Origin: Victivallales bacterium
Lineage (GTDB): Bacteria; Verrucomicrobiota; Lentisphaeria; Oligosphaerales; Oligosphaeraceae
DNA: 64,000 nucleotides
NCBI GenBank assembly: GCA_017554445.1
Contig: JAFZIJ010000081.1
Span: 1-64,000, forward strand
Reading direction: 5' to 3'
Made by a program: the position numbers and the translations under genes. Each line of letters opens with the position of its first letter. Position 1 is the stretch's first letter. Below, piece after piece: positions 36,119-43,773 of the stretch. The notes below the pieces were generated by a model. It did not search any database, had not been told where the DNA came from, and worked only from the letters and a program-made list of their open reading frames with translations.

Positions 36119-36988
36119 TTAGCATCCTAATTTTCCGCGGAGGTTTTCCAAACTCCGCTGGAGGCTGTCGAAGGCGGGCAGGTCGCCTGAATCGCGTTCG
36201 ACGGCGTACCATTCGACGTTGGAGGCGCGGCAGGCGGGCAGGATGCGCTGCCAGTTGAGATTGCCGTCGCCTACTTCGCACATCTGCAGCGTGTTGCGGT
36301 TTTGCGCAAGGCGTATGTCCTTGAAATGCAACACGGGACAGCGGTTGGGAGTCGCTTCGATGTATTTGACGGGATCCGCTCCCGCGCGAGCGATCCAAAA
36401 CAGATCGAACTCGAACCAGACGGACGGCGACAGATTTTTCATCAGAAAATCAATCGGCAGGAAGTCTTCGCATTGCACAAATTCATGGGAATGATTGTGA
36501 TAGCCGATGGTGATGCCCGATCCTGCGAATCTTTCCGCGATGCCGTTGTAACGTTTCACGAAATTCTCCCACAGGGCGCGGTCCCATTTGACATCCTTTC
36601 CAGGGAAGAAGCCGCCGATTGCTACATACTTGCAATTCCACATCTTATGTTCGTCGATGACTTTGTTGGGATTGCGATCCATCTCGCCCATGCCCGTGTG
36701 GGTGACGGCGCATTGGAGGCCTTCGCCTTCCAAAATCTTCTTGATTTCCGTCGCGGCGATGGGGCCGTGGCCCGACAGTTGGACGCCGTCGTAACCCATC
36801 TTTTTTACTTTCGCGCAGGATTCCGCCAGCCCTGCCGACGTCTTCGTGAATTCGCGGACGGTGTACATCTGGGCGGCGAGAAGCGCTTTCTTCGGAGCGG
36901 GTTTCGCGGCGGCTTCCTGCGCTTTTACGTTGAGGCCGAGCGCCGCGGCACTCAGGCCCATGTATTTGAGCATGTCTCGTCTGTTCAT
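36119..36988 (-). CDS. Exported sugar phosphate isomerase/epimerase-like TIM-barrel protein
   Basis: 289 residues. The N-terminus MNRRDMLKYMGLSAAALGLNVKA has the RR-D-x-L-K pattern of Tat-type leaders. The rest is a xylose isomerase-like/AP endonuclease 2 TIM barrel: QMYTVREF (about 40-47), GYDGVQLSGHG, CAVTHTGMGEM, GYHNHSHEF with metal-ligand His residues, WFEFDLFWI and VLHFKDIRL. These proteins act on sugars or polyols, often with divalent metal. Upstream of the start is the largest 9-bp repeat array of the window; the SD is only AGAGAG. Confidence 0.78.
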   Translation of the reverse strand: MNRRDMLKYMGLSAAALGLNVKAQEAAAKPAPKKALLAAQMYTVREFTKTSAGLAESCAKVKKMGYDGVQLSGHGPIAATEIKKILEGEGLQCAVTHTGMGEMDRNPNKVIDEHKMWNCKYVAIGGFFPGKDVKWDRALWENFVKRYNGIAERFAGSGITIGYHNHSHEFVQCEDFLPIDFLMKNLSPSVWFEFDLFWIARAGADPVKYIEATPNRCPVLHFKDIRLAQNRNTLQMCEVGDGNLNWQRILPACRASNVEWYAVERDSGDLPAFDSLQRSLENLRGKLGC

Positions 36989-37002
36989 GGTTACTCTCTG
37001 TT

Positions 37003-37164
37003 CTGGATATTCTGGATATTCTGGATATTCTGGATATTCTGGATATTCTGGATATTCTGGATATTCTGGATATTCTGGATATTCTGGATATTCTGGATGG
37101 TCTGGATGGTCTGGATTTTTTAGAACTAAATTTCCAGAACTTCCAGAAAATCCAGAACTTCCAG
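37003..37164. repeat. 9-bp repeat array (13 copies CTGGA-N4) plus inverted array (4 copies TCCAG-N4)
   Basis: CTGGA occurs at 37003 and every 9 bp to 37111; the dominant unit is CTGGATATT. After a short spacer, TCCAG occurs at 37133, 37142, 37151 and 37160, again at 9-bp steps. The two halves are inverted relative to each other and can form a large imperfect hairpin. The array fills the gap between the phosphatase stop (37171) and the TIM-barrel start (36988). Confidence 0.95.
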
Positions 37165-37170
37165 TATTTT

Positions 37171-39012
37171 TTACTCCAGCATGATAGAGCGGAGTTTCGC
37201 GATATCGTCTTTCGTGAAGCCAAGCGAGAGGACGTAGTTCTCAACCTTCTCCGTCATGTTGGCGCCCGGCAGGGCGTCGAAGACTTTCACAAGATGGTTA
37301 AAGCGTTTTTCGTGGTTGAAGCCGACATCGCGGTTCCAGAAGCCTGTGACTTCCCAATCGAGATAAAGCTCTTCCAATTCCACGCCGAGCAGGGCGTTGA
37401 TGATGAAGGCAACGGCGCCCGTTCGGTCCTGTCCCGCAATGCAGTGGAAATCAATAGGATAGTTCTTTTCATCCAGGAAGACTTTGAAGACCTCCTTGAA
37501 GGCCGCCTTGCCGGAGGAGCTACCCATGCCGCCGTAGGCGGAGGAGGAGATGTGGAACCACTTGGCGGCGTCGCCCATGGGGGAGCCTTTCATGCCGAAG
37601 CATTCGGTGGAAGAACGGAGATCGATATCACTCTTGATGCCAAGGGTTTTCGTCATGTATTCTTTCATTTCGTCGTCGAGGCGGTTCTCGCCGGGCCTGA
37701 AGCCTTTTTCATATTTGTAGAGGTTTTTGAGATTGTCGGAATCGAAGGCGATCTGCTGCTTGAGGATTTCCGCGCGGGAGAGGGCCTTGCGCGGTTTGCC
37801 GCAGGCGAGGCCGCATTTCTTCGCATCGCTGAAGGCGACAACGGCGATGATGTTTTTGCCCTGCTTGACAGGGATGTCGATCGTGTTGTTGCGGACGCGG
37901 GCCTTCGAATGGCCGTTGCCCTGCCGCATGTAGTCGATGACTTTCACGTTGTTGACGGCCATGCACCAGTTCCAGTCTGCGGCGCAGCCGATCTGCATGT
38001 AGCCGTCGCGCGGCGATTCGAAGACCTGCATGAACAAGGCGAGCTTGCCGTCAGAAGGATTTTCGACGGACAGTTCGCCGTTGGCATCGACGGAGCGGAC
38101 GGTTTTGTTGGCGCCGAGGAAGGTGTCCGGAATATCCGTAAGTTTCAGGAATTCGGCGGCTTGACCAGTTTTAATCTTCCCTTCGGGGCAGAACGTCGTC
38201 CATTCGGGCGAGATGGAATAGCGGACGTATTCGACGGGCTGGACGTGGGCGAGTTCCGCCTTCGCCTTTTCGATACGATCTTTCAGAAGTGCTTCGTCTC
38301 CGGCGATTTCCGGATGTTCACCGATGGCCTCCAATTTGCTAAGGAAAAGGCGATGCGCGTTGTTGTTGAGGCCAGCCGTACGATAGACGATGCCTTGGCG
38401 GACGCGGCGGCCGTCCAAACCGACGCGGCCACCGAGATCACGGACATTCGGCACGCCGTTGATTTTCAACAAACGCGGAGCTTTTTCTTCCGTTGCGAAC
38501 GTCGCGACGGGGGAATCAAACGAACCGTTATCCGTGATGGCGGTGACCTTCCAATAATAGGTCATGGCGATTTTCAGATTGTTCAGTTCGAGTTTGGGCT
38601 CCGTGACGGCGACGGCGATGGAGGGAGCAAAATCCTTCTTTTCGGAAATGACGACTTGATAGGATTTTACATTGTCGGCGACGCTGTTCCATTGCAACGT
38701 GACGGTTTTCGGATGATAGCCTTGCGATTTCATCTCTTCGCGCTTTTTCGCATCCGCAAAATAGGCGATACGTTCGTCATGCGGCATGTTGACGTACTTT
38801 TTCTGAATCGTATGGAGCAACCGCATTACGGCGCCTTCTTTCGGAGCCGTGATGGTCACTTTTTCGACGGGATTGGCCTTGGGCGCTTCTGTGAGGGCGG
38901 TCACTTTCGGGCTGTTCGGATAGAAGAGGTAGATTGGCGCCTCTTGATCTGGAAGGGCGAAGACGGTCGCGCAGACGGCGAACAGCAGCAGAGAGAGGAG
39001 TTTCTTTTTCAT
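37171..39012 (-). CDS. Secreted tyrosine phosphatase-like protein with inserted domain
   Basis: 613 residues. Signal peptide about 1-19. Residues about 50-175 include a fibronectin type III-like module (VTLQWNSVADNVKSYQVVISE). The phosphatase begins with GVPNVRDLGG (187-195) and GIVYRTAGL, is interrupted by about 225 residues (roughly 220-445) and resumes at LGIKSDIDLRS (457-467). The catalytic loop HCIAGQDRTG has C524 and R530, fitting the Cys-x5-Arg signature. The insertion includes a beta-rich part (FMQVFESPRDGYMQIG...WNWCMAVNN) that resembles a ligand-binding sandwich. Family members are PTPs of the Y_phosphatase3 type; a phospho-sugar or phospholipid substrate cannot be excluded. Confidence 0.78.
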   Translation of the reverse strand: MKKKLLSLLLFAVCATVFALPDQEAPIYLFYPNSPKVTALTEAPKANPVEKVTITAPKEGAVMRLLHTIQKKYVNMPHDERIAYFADAKKREEMKSQGYHPKTVTLQWNSVADNVKSYQVVISEKKDFAPSIAVAVTEPKLELNNLKIAMTYYWKVTAITDNGSFDSPVATFATEEKAPRLLKINGVPNVRDLGGRVGLDGRRVRQGIVYRTAGLNNNAHRLFLSKLEAIGEHPEIAGDEALLKDRIEKAKAELAHVQPVEYVRYSISPEWTTFCPEGKIKTGQAAEFLKLTDIPDTFLGANKTVRSVDANGELSVENPSDGKLALFMQVFESPRDGYMQIGCAADWNWCMAVNNVKVIDYMRQGNGHSKARVRNNTIDIPVKQGKNIIAVVAFSDAKKCGLACGKPRKALSRAEILKQQIAFDSDNLKNLYKYEKGFRPGENRLDDEMKEYMTKTLGIKSDIDLRSSTECFGMKGSPMGDAAKWFHISSSAYGGMGSSSGKAAFKEVFKVFLDEKNYPIDFHCIAGQDRTGAVAFIINALLGVELEELYLDWEVTGFWNRDVGFNHEKRFNHLVKVFDALPGANMTEKVENYVLSLGFTKDDIAKLRSIMLE

Positions 39013-39017
39013 GGTTA

Positions 39018-39049
39018 CTGGACTTCCTGGATTTTCTGGATTAACTGGA
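39018..39049. repeat. 9-bp repeat array, 4 copies CTGGA-N4
   Basis: CTGGA at 39018, 39027, 39036 and 39045, exactly 9 bp apart, with degenerate spacers. It lies immediately upstream of the phosphatase start. Confidence 0.85.
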
Positions 39050-39188
39050 GATGGTTTATTACTTATAGTAAAATCAATGACAATATTTTAATATAGGATT
39101 TCATTTTATCAAGGAGAAAATGGATATGATTTGAAAAGCCAGTTGAAGACGGGTAAATTAAGGAAATATATAAAACAAAGCAACACGG

Positions 39189-39298
39189 GTAGTAAGGCCG
39201 TCTCGGCCTTGTCAAGGGCGGGGACGCCCTTGTTACCTCCAGCGTGGGAGTAGCAAGGCCGTCTCGGCCTTGTCAAGGGCGGGGACGCCCTCGTTACC
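39189..39298. repeat. REP-like doublet, each copy with two stem-loops
   Basis: Two copies 61 bp apart. Each has AAGGCCG-TCT-CGGCCTT (39194-39210; second copy from 39255) and then CAAGGGCG-GGGA-CGCCCTTG (39213-39232; one mismatch at the end of copy two). They lie in the divergent gap between the phosphatase and the amidohydrolase, ending 24 bp before the amidohydrolase start. Such G+C-rich dual hairpins resemble REP/BIME elements. Confidence 0.85.
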
Positions 39299-39322
39299 TT
39301 CAAAAAACAAAAGGAAAAAACT

Positions 39323-40480
39323 ATGAAACTGATTCGCGGCGGTTTGGTCAAGACGATGGCGTATGGCGACATCGAAAACGGGCAGATTCTCATCGACGGC
39401 AACAAAATCGCGGCCGTCGGAACGGATTTGGCTGTTCCTGAAAATACGGAAGTCATTGATGCGACGGGATGTATCGTGACGCCTGGCCTGATAGACGCGC
39501 ATACGCATATCGGCTTGCACGAATATGCCATCCGTTGGGAGGGCAATGACGTCAATGAAAGTTCCAAGCCGTTGACGCCGGACATGCGCGCTATCGACGG
39601 CATCAATCCGCGTGACGAACAATTCGATGACGCATTGGCGGCGGGCGTCACGACGGCCGCCATCGGGCCAGGCTCGGCCAACGTGGTCGGTGGCACATTC
39701 GCCGCGTTTAAGCTGTATGGCAATTATGTTGATGACATGGTCATCAAAGATCCCGTGGCGATGAAATGCGCGTTCGGCGAAAATCCGAAAGGCGCGCATG
39801 GTCAGAAGGGCCGTTCGCCTGTGACGCGCATGTCCGTCGCGGCATTGCTGCGCGGCTTGCTGATGAAGGCGAAACGCTACGTGGATGAAATCGCGGAATC
39901 AGAAAAGGACAAGACGAAGAAGCGTCCCTACGATCCAGAATTGGAGGCGATGGTTCCTGTGATTCGCAAAGAGATTCCGCTGAAAGTCCATGCGCATCGT
40001 GCAGATGACATGCTGACGGCGATTCGCGTCGCCCGTGAATTCGATGTGAAAATGACGTTGGACCATGTGACGGAAGGACATCTGATTGTCGATCGCCTGG
40101 CGAAAGAGCATTATCCCGTGCTGTGCGGTCCGTCGTTCGGCGGCAAATCAAAATTCGAATTGAAAGACAAGACATTTGCTACGCCTGGTATTCTGAACAA
40201 AGCTGGTCTGACCGTTTGCATCATTACGGACGCTCCTGTGACGCCGTTGAACTATCTCCCTCTGTGTGCGGGACTTGCGGTGAAGGCGGGCATGGACGAA
40301 GAGGCCGCTTGGCGAGCCATCACAATCAATCCCGCGCGGGTTCTCGGCCTTGAAAAGCGGATTGGTTCGCTGGAGGCCGGAAAGGACGCGGATATCGTTG
40401 TCTTCGACGCCAATCCGCTGCATGACATCCAGTATCATGCAAAATTCGTTTTGGTGAACGGCGAAATTGTGATGAAATAA
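39323..40480 (+). CDS. Metal-dependent amidohydrolase (imidazolonepropionase-like)
   Basis: 385 residues, cytoplasmic. A beta-sandwich opens the chain, then PGLIDAHTHIG gives metal ligands H60 and H62. Further candidate ligands are H223/H225 in VHAHRADD, H248 in LDHVTEGH and catalytic D303 in IITDAPV. The C-terminal GSLEAGKDADIVVFD is typical of the superfamily. AAAAGGA precedes the start by 8 nt. The substrate (cyclic amide, peptide or deacetylation) is not readable from sequence. A 9-bp repeat array follows, then the GHL6-like gene on the same strand. Confidence 0.8.
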   Translation: MKLIRGGLVKTMAYGDIENGQILIDGNKIAAVGTDLAVPENTEVIDATGCIVTPGLIDAHTHIGLHEYAIRWEGNDVNESSKPLTPDMRAIDGINPRDEQFDDALAAGVTTAAIGPGSANVVGGTFAAFKLYGNYVDDMVIKDPVAMKCAFGENPKGAHGQKGRSPVTRMSVAALLRGLLMKAKRYVDEIAESEKDKTKKRPYDPELEAMVPVIRKEIPLKVHAHRADDMLTAIRVAREFDVKMTLDHVTEGHLIVDRLAKEHYPVLCGPSFGGKSKFELKDKTFATPGILNKAGLTVCIITDAPVTPLNYLPLCAGLAVKAGMDEEAAWRAITINPARVLGLEKRIGSLEAGKDADIVVFDANPLHDIQYHAKFVLVNGEIVMK

Positions 40481-40482
40481 TT

Positions 40483-40525
40483 CTGGATATTCTGGAAGTT
40501 CTGGATATTCTGGAAGTTCTGGATG
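40483..40525 (+). repeat. 9-bp repeat array, 5 copies, last copy contains a start codon
   Basis: CTGGA at 40483, 40492, 40501, 40510 and 40519, with spacers TATT and AGTT alternating. The last unit reads CTGGATGAA, whose ATG (40523-40525) is the first in-frame start of the next gene. Confidence 0.92.
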
Positions 40526-42406
40526 AAAAATACCATGGATATATCCTCCCTCAAAAAACTGCGCACGTTTCTGTATGATGCGTATTGGCCGCCATTTGCG
40601 CCTGAACTGGCGTTTGACGCGAAGCGCGGCGCGGAATTGTGCCGCGCCGCCGGAGCGGATTCCGTCCGTTTCGGAAGTATCGGCAAATACGCATTTTATC
40701 CAAGCCATGTCTATCCGCAGCATCCAGATTTGAATGGACGTGATTTGCTGCAGGAGATGATCGACACAGGCATCAAAGTCGTGGCGTACATTCCTGTCGC
40801 GCATGGCGCGCCCGGCTGCTGGGTACGGGACGCATATCCACAATGGATCTGCCGTGACGATGACGGCCATGAATTGGAGCCGCGTGGACAGGCCAGCCAT
40901 TTCGGTGGCGAACGGCTTGTATCTCTTTGCGCGTTCGGTGATTATGAAGAGAAAATCTTGCAGGTCGTCGATGAGATTCTGTCGTACGACATCGTCGCCG
41001 TCTATCTGGACGGGCCGTATCAAGGCTGGTGCGTGGAAGACATGATTTGTCAGTGCCCCGCCTGCAAGGAGCGTTATCTGCGCGAAACAGGAAAGCCGTT
41101 GCCACGCAACGATGAAAAAGACCGTTGGGACGAATACCAGTTGTGGAAACGGAAGAATCTGCTGGAACTGTTACGGAAAATCCATGCCAAGGCGGCGAAA
41201 AAAGGCCTGCCGCTCATGATGAATCGAACGGCGGCGGCGTTCTGTGGAACGACGACGGAACTTGCGATGTTGGCTGAAGTTGACTGCTTTTTGATTGAAA
41301 ACAATCGCGGCGGCATCGCGGGAGCGAGTCTGGCCCATCTGCTAAGCAAGATGATTTGGAACTACACGAACGCGCATGCGCATCATCCGCGGCGGTCGGA
41401 CGCGCAATTCGAAGCGGCGACGCTCGCGAATGGATGGCGGACGATGGCCATCGGCGGCAGTCCCATTGTGTCGTACGCAGGCCGTTTCTTCCGTTCTGAC
41501 AAATACATCGGTTATATCAAGAAGATGTTTGAAAATGGGCCGGTTGATCCGTTTTATTTCGAGTCGGAACCGGAACGTTTCGCCTGCGTATTTTATCCAA
41601 ACGACGAACGGTTGCAGTCAAAAACGAAAGCGAAGGATGAGGCGTCTGGGCGGATTACGGACATGCTGGCGGCGCGTGGCATTCCCGTCATGGAACTGCC
41701 GGAAGCGTTGCTCGGTGCCGCAAGTGGCGAAACGGAATGGCGTTACGTCGCCGACATGATGCCGCCGTCCGCTTTGGACGAATTAAAGGTGATATTCATT
41801 TCGCGTGACATTACGCTGACGCCGCAACGGGAGGCATGGCTGAAGGCGTTCATCGAAAACGGCGGCAACGTCATCTTCAGCGGGCGGATTCCGCCCGCGT
41901 TTACAGGAGCGCAGCTCAAGCCGTTGGACGAACGGACGGAAAAAGCCTTCGAACTTCAGCGGTGGGGCGTAAAACGCTATGATTCCTATTTGATTGCCGA
42001 TTGGCATTACGACTGGATGACGCAGTCGGAATGTCGTGTCATGGAAGTGCCTGACGCGCAGGTGAAAGCGCAGAGCGTCCTGTTTGATCGGCAGGGTGAA
42101 ATCCGTTGGGATTCCGTCTTCGTCAAGGAGATGGGCCGTGGGCGGTTCATCATCTTCGATTCACCGATTGAACAGTTGCTGTCTGCTGACAATGAAGAAC
42201 TTGGGCGTTTCTTCCGCGATGTCGCGTTCATCGGTCAGACGATTCCGTTCGAACTGTTGGAAGCGGATGGCCCCGTCACGGCCTGTGTCTGGAAGCATTG
42301 CGTCATCATGACGGCGGCCCGGAAAACAAACGTGTCCTACCGTCTGCATGGAGAACGGCAGGACACGAAGGTTGTTGATGGTTGGATGGGCGTCTGTTTG
42401 AAATAA
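40523..42406 (+). CDS. GHL6-like putative glycoside hydrolase
   Basis: 627 residues from ATG 40523; ATG 40535 (MDISSLKKL) is a possible alternative. No signal peptide. N-terminal TIM-barrel of the hypothetical glycosyl hydrolase 6 type: GADSVRFG (about 45-52), VVAYIPVAHG, AVYLDGPYQGWC (about 160-171), CQCPACKERY and LMMNRTAA. The central to C-terminal part looks like a beta-galactosidase trimerisation-like Rossmann domain (IFISRDITLTPQREAWLKAFIENGGNVIFSG in two pieces), then a short beta domain. Catalytic residues are not certain; D in YLDGPY is a candidate. Two Cys-rich motifs may bind a metal. It likely acts with neighbouring glycosidases. Confidence 0.65.
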   Translation: MKNTMDISSLKKLRTFLYDAYWPPFAPELAFDAKRGAELCRAAGADSVRFGSIGKYAFYPSHVYPQHPDLNGRDLLQEMIDTGIKVVAYIPVAHGAPGCWVRDAYPQWICRDDDGHELEPRGQASHFGGERLVSLCAFGDYEEKILQVVDEILSYDIVAVYLDGPYQGWCVEDMICQCPACKERYLRETGKPLPRNDEKDRWDEYQLWKRKNLLELLRKIHAKAAKKGLPLMMNRTAAAFCGTTTELAMLAEVDCFLIENNRGGIAGASLAHLLSKMIWNYTNAHAHHPRRSDAQFEAATLANGWRTMAIGGSPIVSYAGRFFRSDKYIGYIKKMFENGPVDPFYFESEPERFACVFYPNDERLQSKTKAKDEASGRITDMLAARGIPVMELPEALLGAASGETEWRYVADMMPPSALDELKVIFISRDITLTPQREAWLKAFIENGGNVIFSGRIPPAFTGAQLKPLDERTEKAFELQRWGVKRYDSYLIADWHYDWMTQSECRVMEVPDAQVKAQSVLFDRQGEIRWDSVFVKEMGRGRFIIFDSPIEQLLSADNEELGRFFRDVAFIGQTIPFELLEADGPVTACVWKHCVIMTAARKTNVSYRLHGERQDTKVVDGWMGVCLK

Positions 42407-42445
42407 TAGGTCACGCTTCCGCGCGACCCACAGGATAAGAATGTG

Positions 42446-43771
42446 TTACGCTTCCGGGAACAACTTGCGGATGTTGCGGAAGTTGGCGTCCGCGATCATC
42501 TGGCCGAGAGCGGGCGTGGAGCGGACGGAGACGATCGGCGTCGATTCATAGCCGCCGCGGAGGAACGCCTCGAACGTCGGAATGTAGCCGACGGCGTCGT
42601 CGCAAAGCTCTGCGATGAAGGTATATTTGGCTTTGGACCATTTCTTGATTTCGAAGCCCCATTCGACGAACAGTTCGCCGGGCGCGCCGCAGAAGACGGC
42701 GTCGCCGAAACGCATGGCCTGGACTTCACGCTGGATGGTTCCTTCGTCGGAATACGCGTCATAGCGTTCCAACAGAGCGGCTTCCGCACCGCCGGGAGCG
42801 GTCGTGTTCTGTTTTGCGCGAGCCTGCGCAAGACGCATCTGGACGACGTAGTCGTTCTTCGGATATTTCGGCACGTCCAGAATTTCGCTGACGGTTCCAA
42901 TATCCACGGATTTGCTGGGATAGGCCTTTTCGATGATCGCCATGGCCTTGCCTGCGAACGCGCGGCCCATCTGTTCGGACTTCCAGACGCCTTTGCCCGG
43001 ATAAGGGCAGTTCTGCAAATACGGGCAGTGGTTGATGTTACCGCAGGCGCCCTGCACGTAGAGGACGATCAAATCGTCGCCATAGACTTTCTGCAACGTC
43101 TCTTGAATGACGGCTGGGAAGTCGGCGGAGATGAGCGTGCCGCCCGTGACGTCGATATGGACGGTGTAGTTACAGATGACGGCGAAAGGCTTGGCGTTGA
43201 GCTCTTCCTTGAAGACGATGGCGCCGAAAATGGGATCGATGTTACTGGCTGGGCCTTCGCACTTTAGCGCTCCGCCAGGGCCGAACTGCTCGGAACAGTT
43301 CTCCATGCGGAAACGGCGGACGAACGCGAGGCCTTCCTCCTGTTCCGTTCCAATGCACATGACGGCGTCTTTCTGGCTGTTGGCAGCATCAATGGCGGCC
43401 TGCGCGATGCGGGCGGGAACGCCTTCATAGTATTCTTCATTGCGCGGGCAGTTGGCGTTGGAGGGACGGAGATCCGGACCTGTGTGGGTATGCGTGGAGC
43501 AGATCATGACGTGAGATTCAAGAATGCCCGTGGCGTCATGGACGATTTTGCGGACACGCTGGCAGACTTCTGCCGTCATCGTGATTAGATCGCAGGTGAT
43601 GAGCGCGACGCGTTCGTCTCCCGTTCCAGCCACAATCGCCTTGGCGCGAAGGGGATGGATGATTCCTGTGGAGATGCGTTTGTTGAAGTAGCCCGCCAGG
43701 CATGTGCCGATGGGAGGCGTGATGTCGCTTTGCGCAACGCCGACTTTCAATGTTTTGATTTCATCTGCCAT
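42446..43771 (-). CDS. Neutral/alkaline ceramidase-like hydrolase
   Basis: 441 residues from ATG 43771, which has AAGGAG 8 nt upstream (ATG 43777 would leave only 2 nt). N-terminal motifs VGVAQSDITPPIGTCLAGY, VALITCDLITM and ICSTHTHTGPDL fit the neutral/alkaline non-lysosomal ceramidase N-terminal domain, with the His-x-His-x-x metal site. No signal peptide. In PVC and Bacteroidota genomes these proteins often occur with carbohydrate genes and need not act on ceramide. The gene begins within a few bases of the GH13 stop, so the two are likely co-translated. Confidence 0.8.
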   Translation of the reverse strand: MADEIKTLKVGVAQSDITPPIGTCLAGYFNKRISTGIIHPLRAKAIVAGTGDERVALITCDLITMTAEVCQRVRKIVHDATGILESHVMICSTHTHTGPDLRPSNANCPRNEEYYEGVPARIAQAAIDAANSQKDAVMCIGTEQEEGLAFVRRFRMENCSEQFGPGGALKCEGPASNIDPIFGAIVFKEELNAKPFAVICNYTVHIDVTGGTLISADFPAVIQETLQKVYGDDLIVLYVQGACGNINHCPYLQNCPYPGKGVWKSEQMGRAFAGKAMAIIEKAYPSKSVDIGTVSEILDVPKYPKNDYVVQMRLAQARAKQNTTAPGGAEAALLERYDAYSDEGTIQREVQAMRFGDAVFCGAPGELFVEWGFEIKKWSKAKYTFIAELCDDAVGYIPTFEAFLRGGYESTPIVSVRSTPALGQMIADANFRNIRKLFPEA

Positions 43772-43773
43772 GT

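Noticed and set aside
35068-36258. 396-codon + strand frame opposite the Mur ligase
   Set aside because: No motif, while the - strand frame has P-loop, DNPR and a strong SD.
36302-37123. + strand frame ending in a long Ile-Phe-Trp tail
   Set aside because: The tail is translation of the 9-bp CTGGATATT array; the rest is antisense to the TIM-barrel gene.
37003-37164. CRISPR array
   Set aside because: Units are 9 bp and contiguous; there are no unique spacers or cas genes. The 273-bp coding repeats are not CRISPR either.
37294-39096. 600-codon + strand frame opposite the phosphatase gene
   Set aside because: The - strand frame has a signal peptide and PTP motifs; the + strand one has no recognisable motif and is a codon-bias shadow.
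39110-39133. Tiny frame ATG-GAT-ATG-ATT-TGA after AAGGAGAAA
   Set aside because: A good SD precedes only four codons; possibly a leader peptide or gene remnant, but nothing supports translation.
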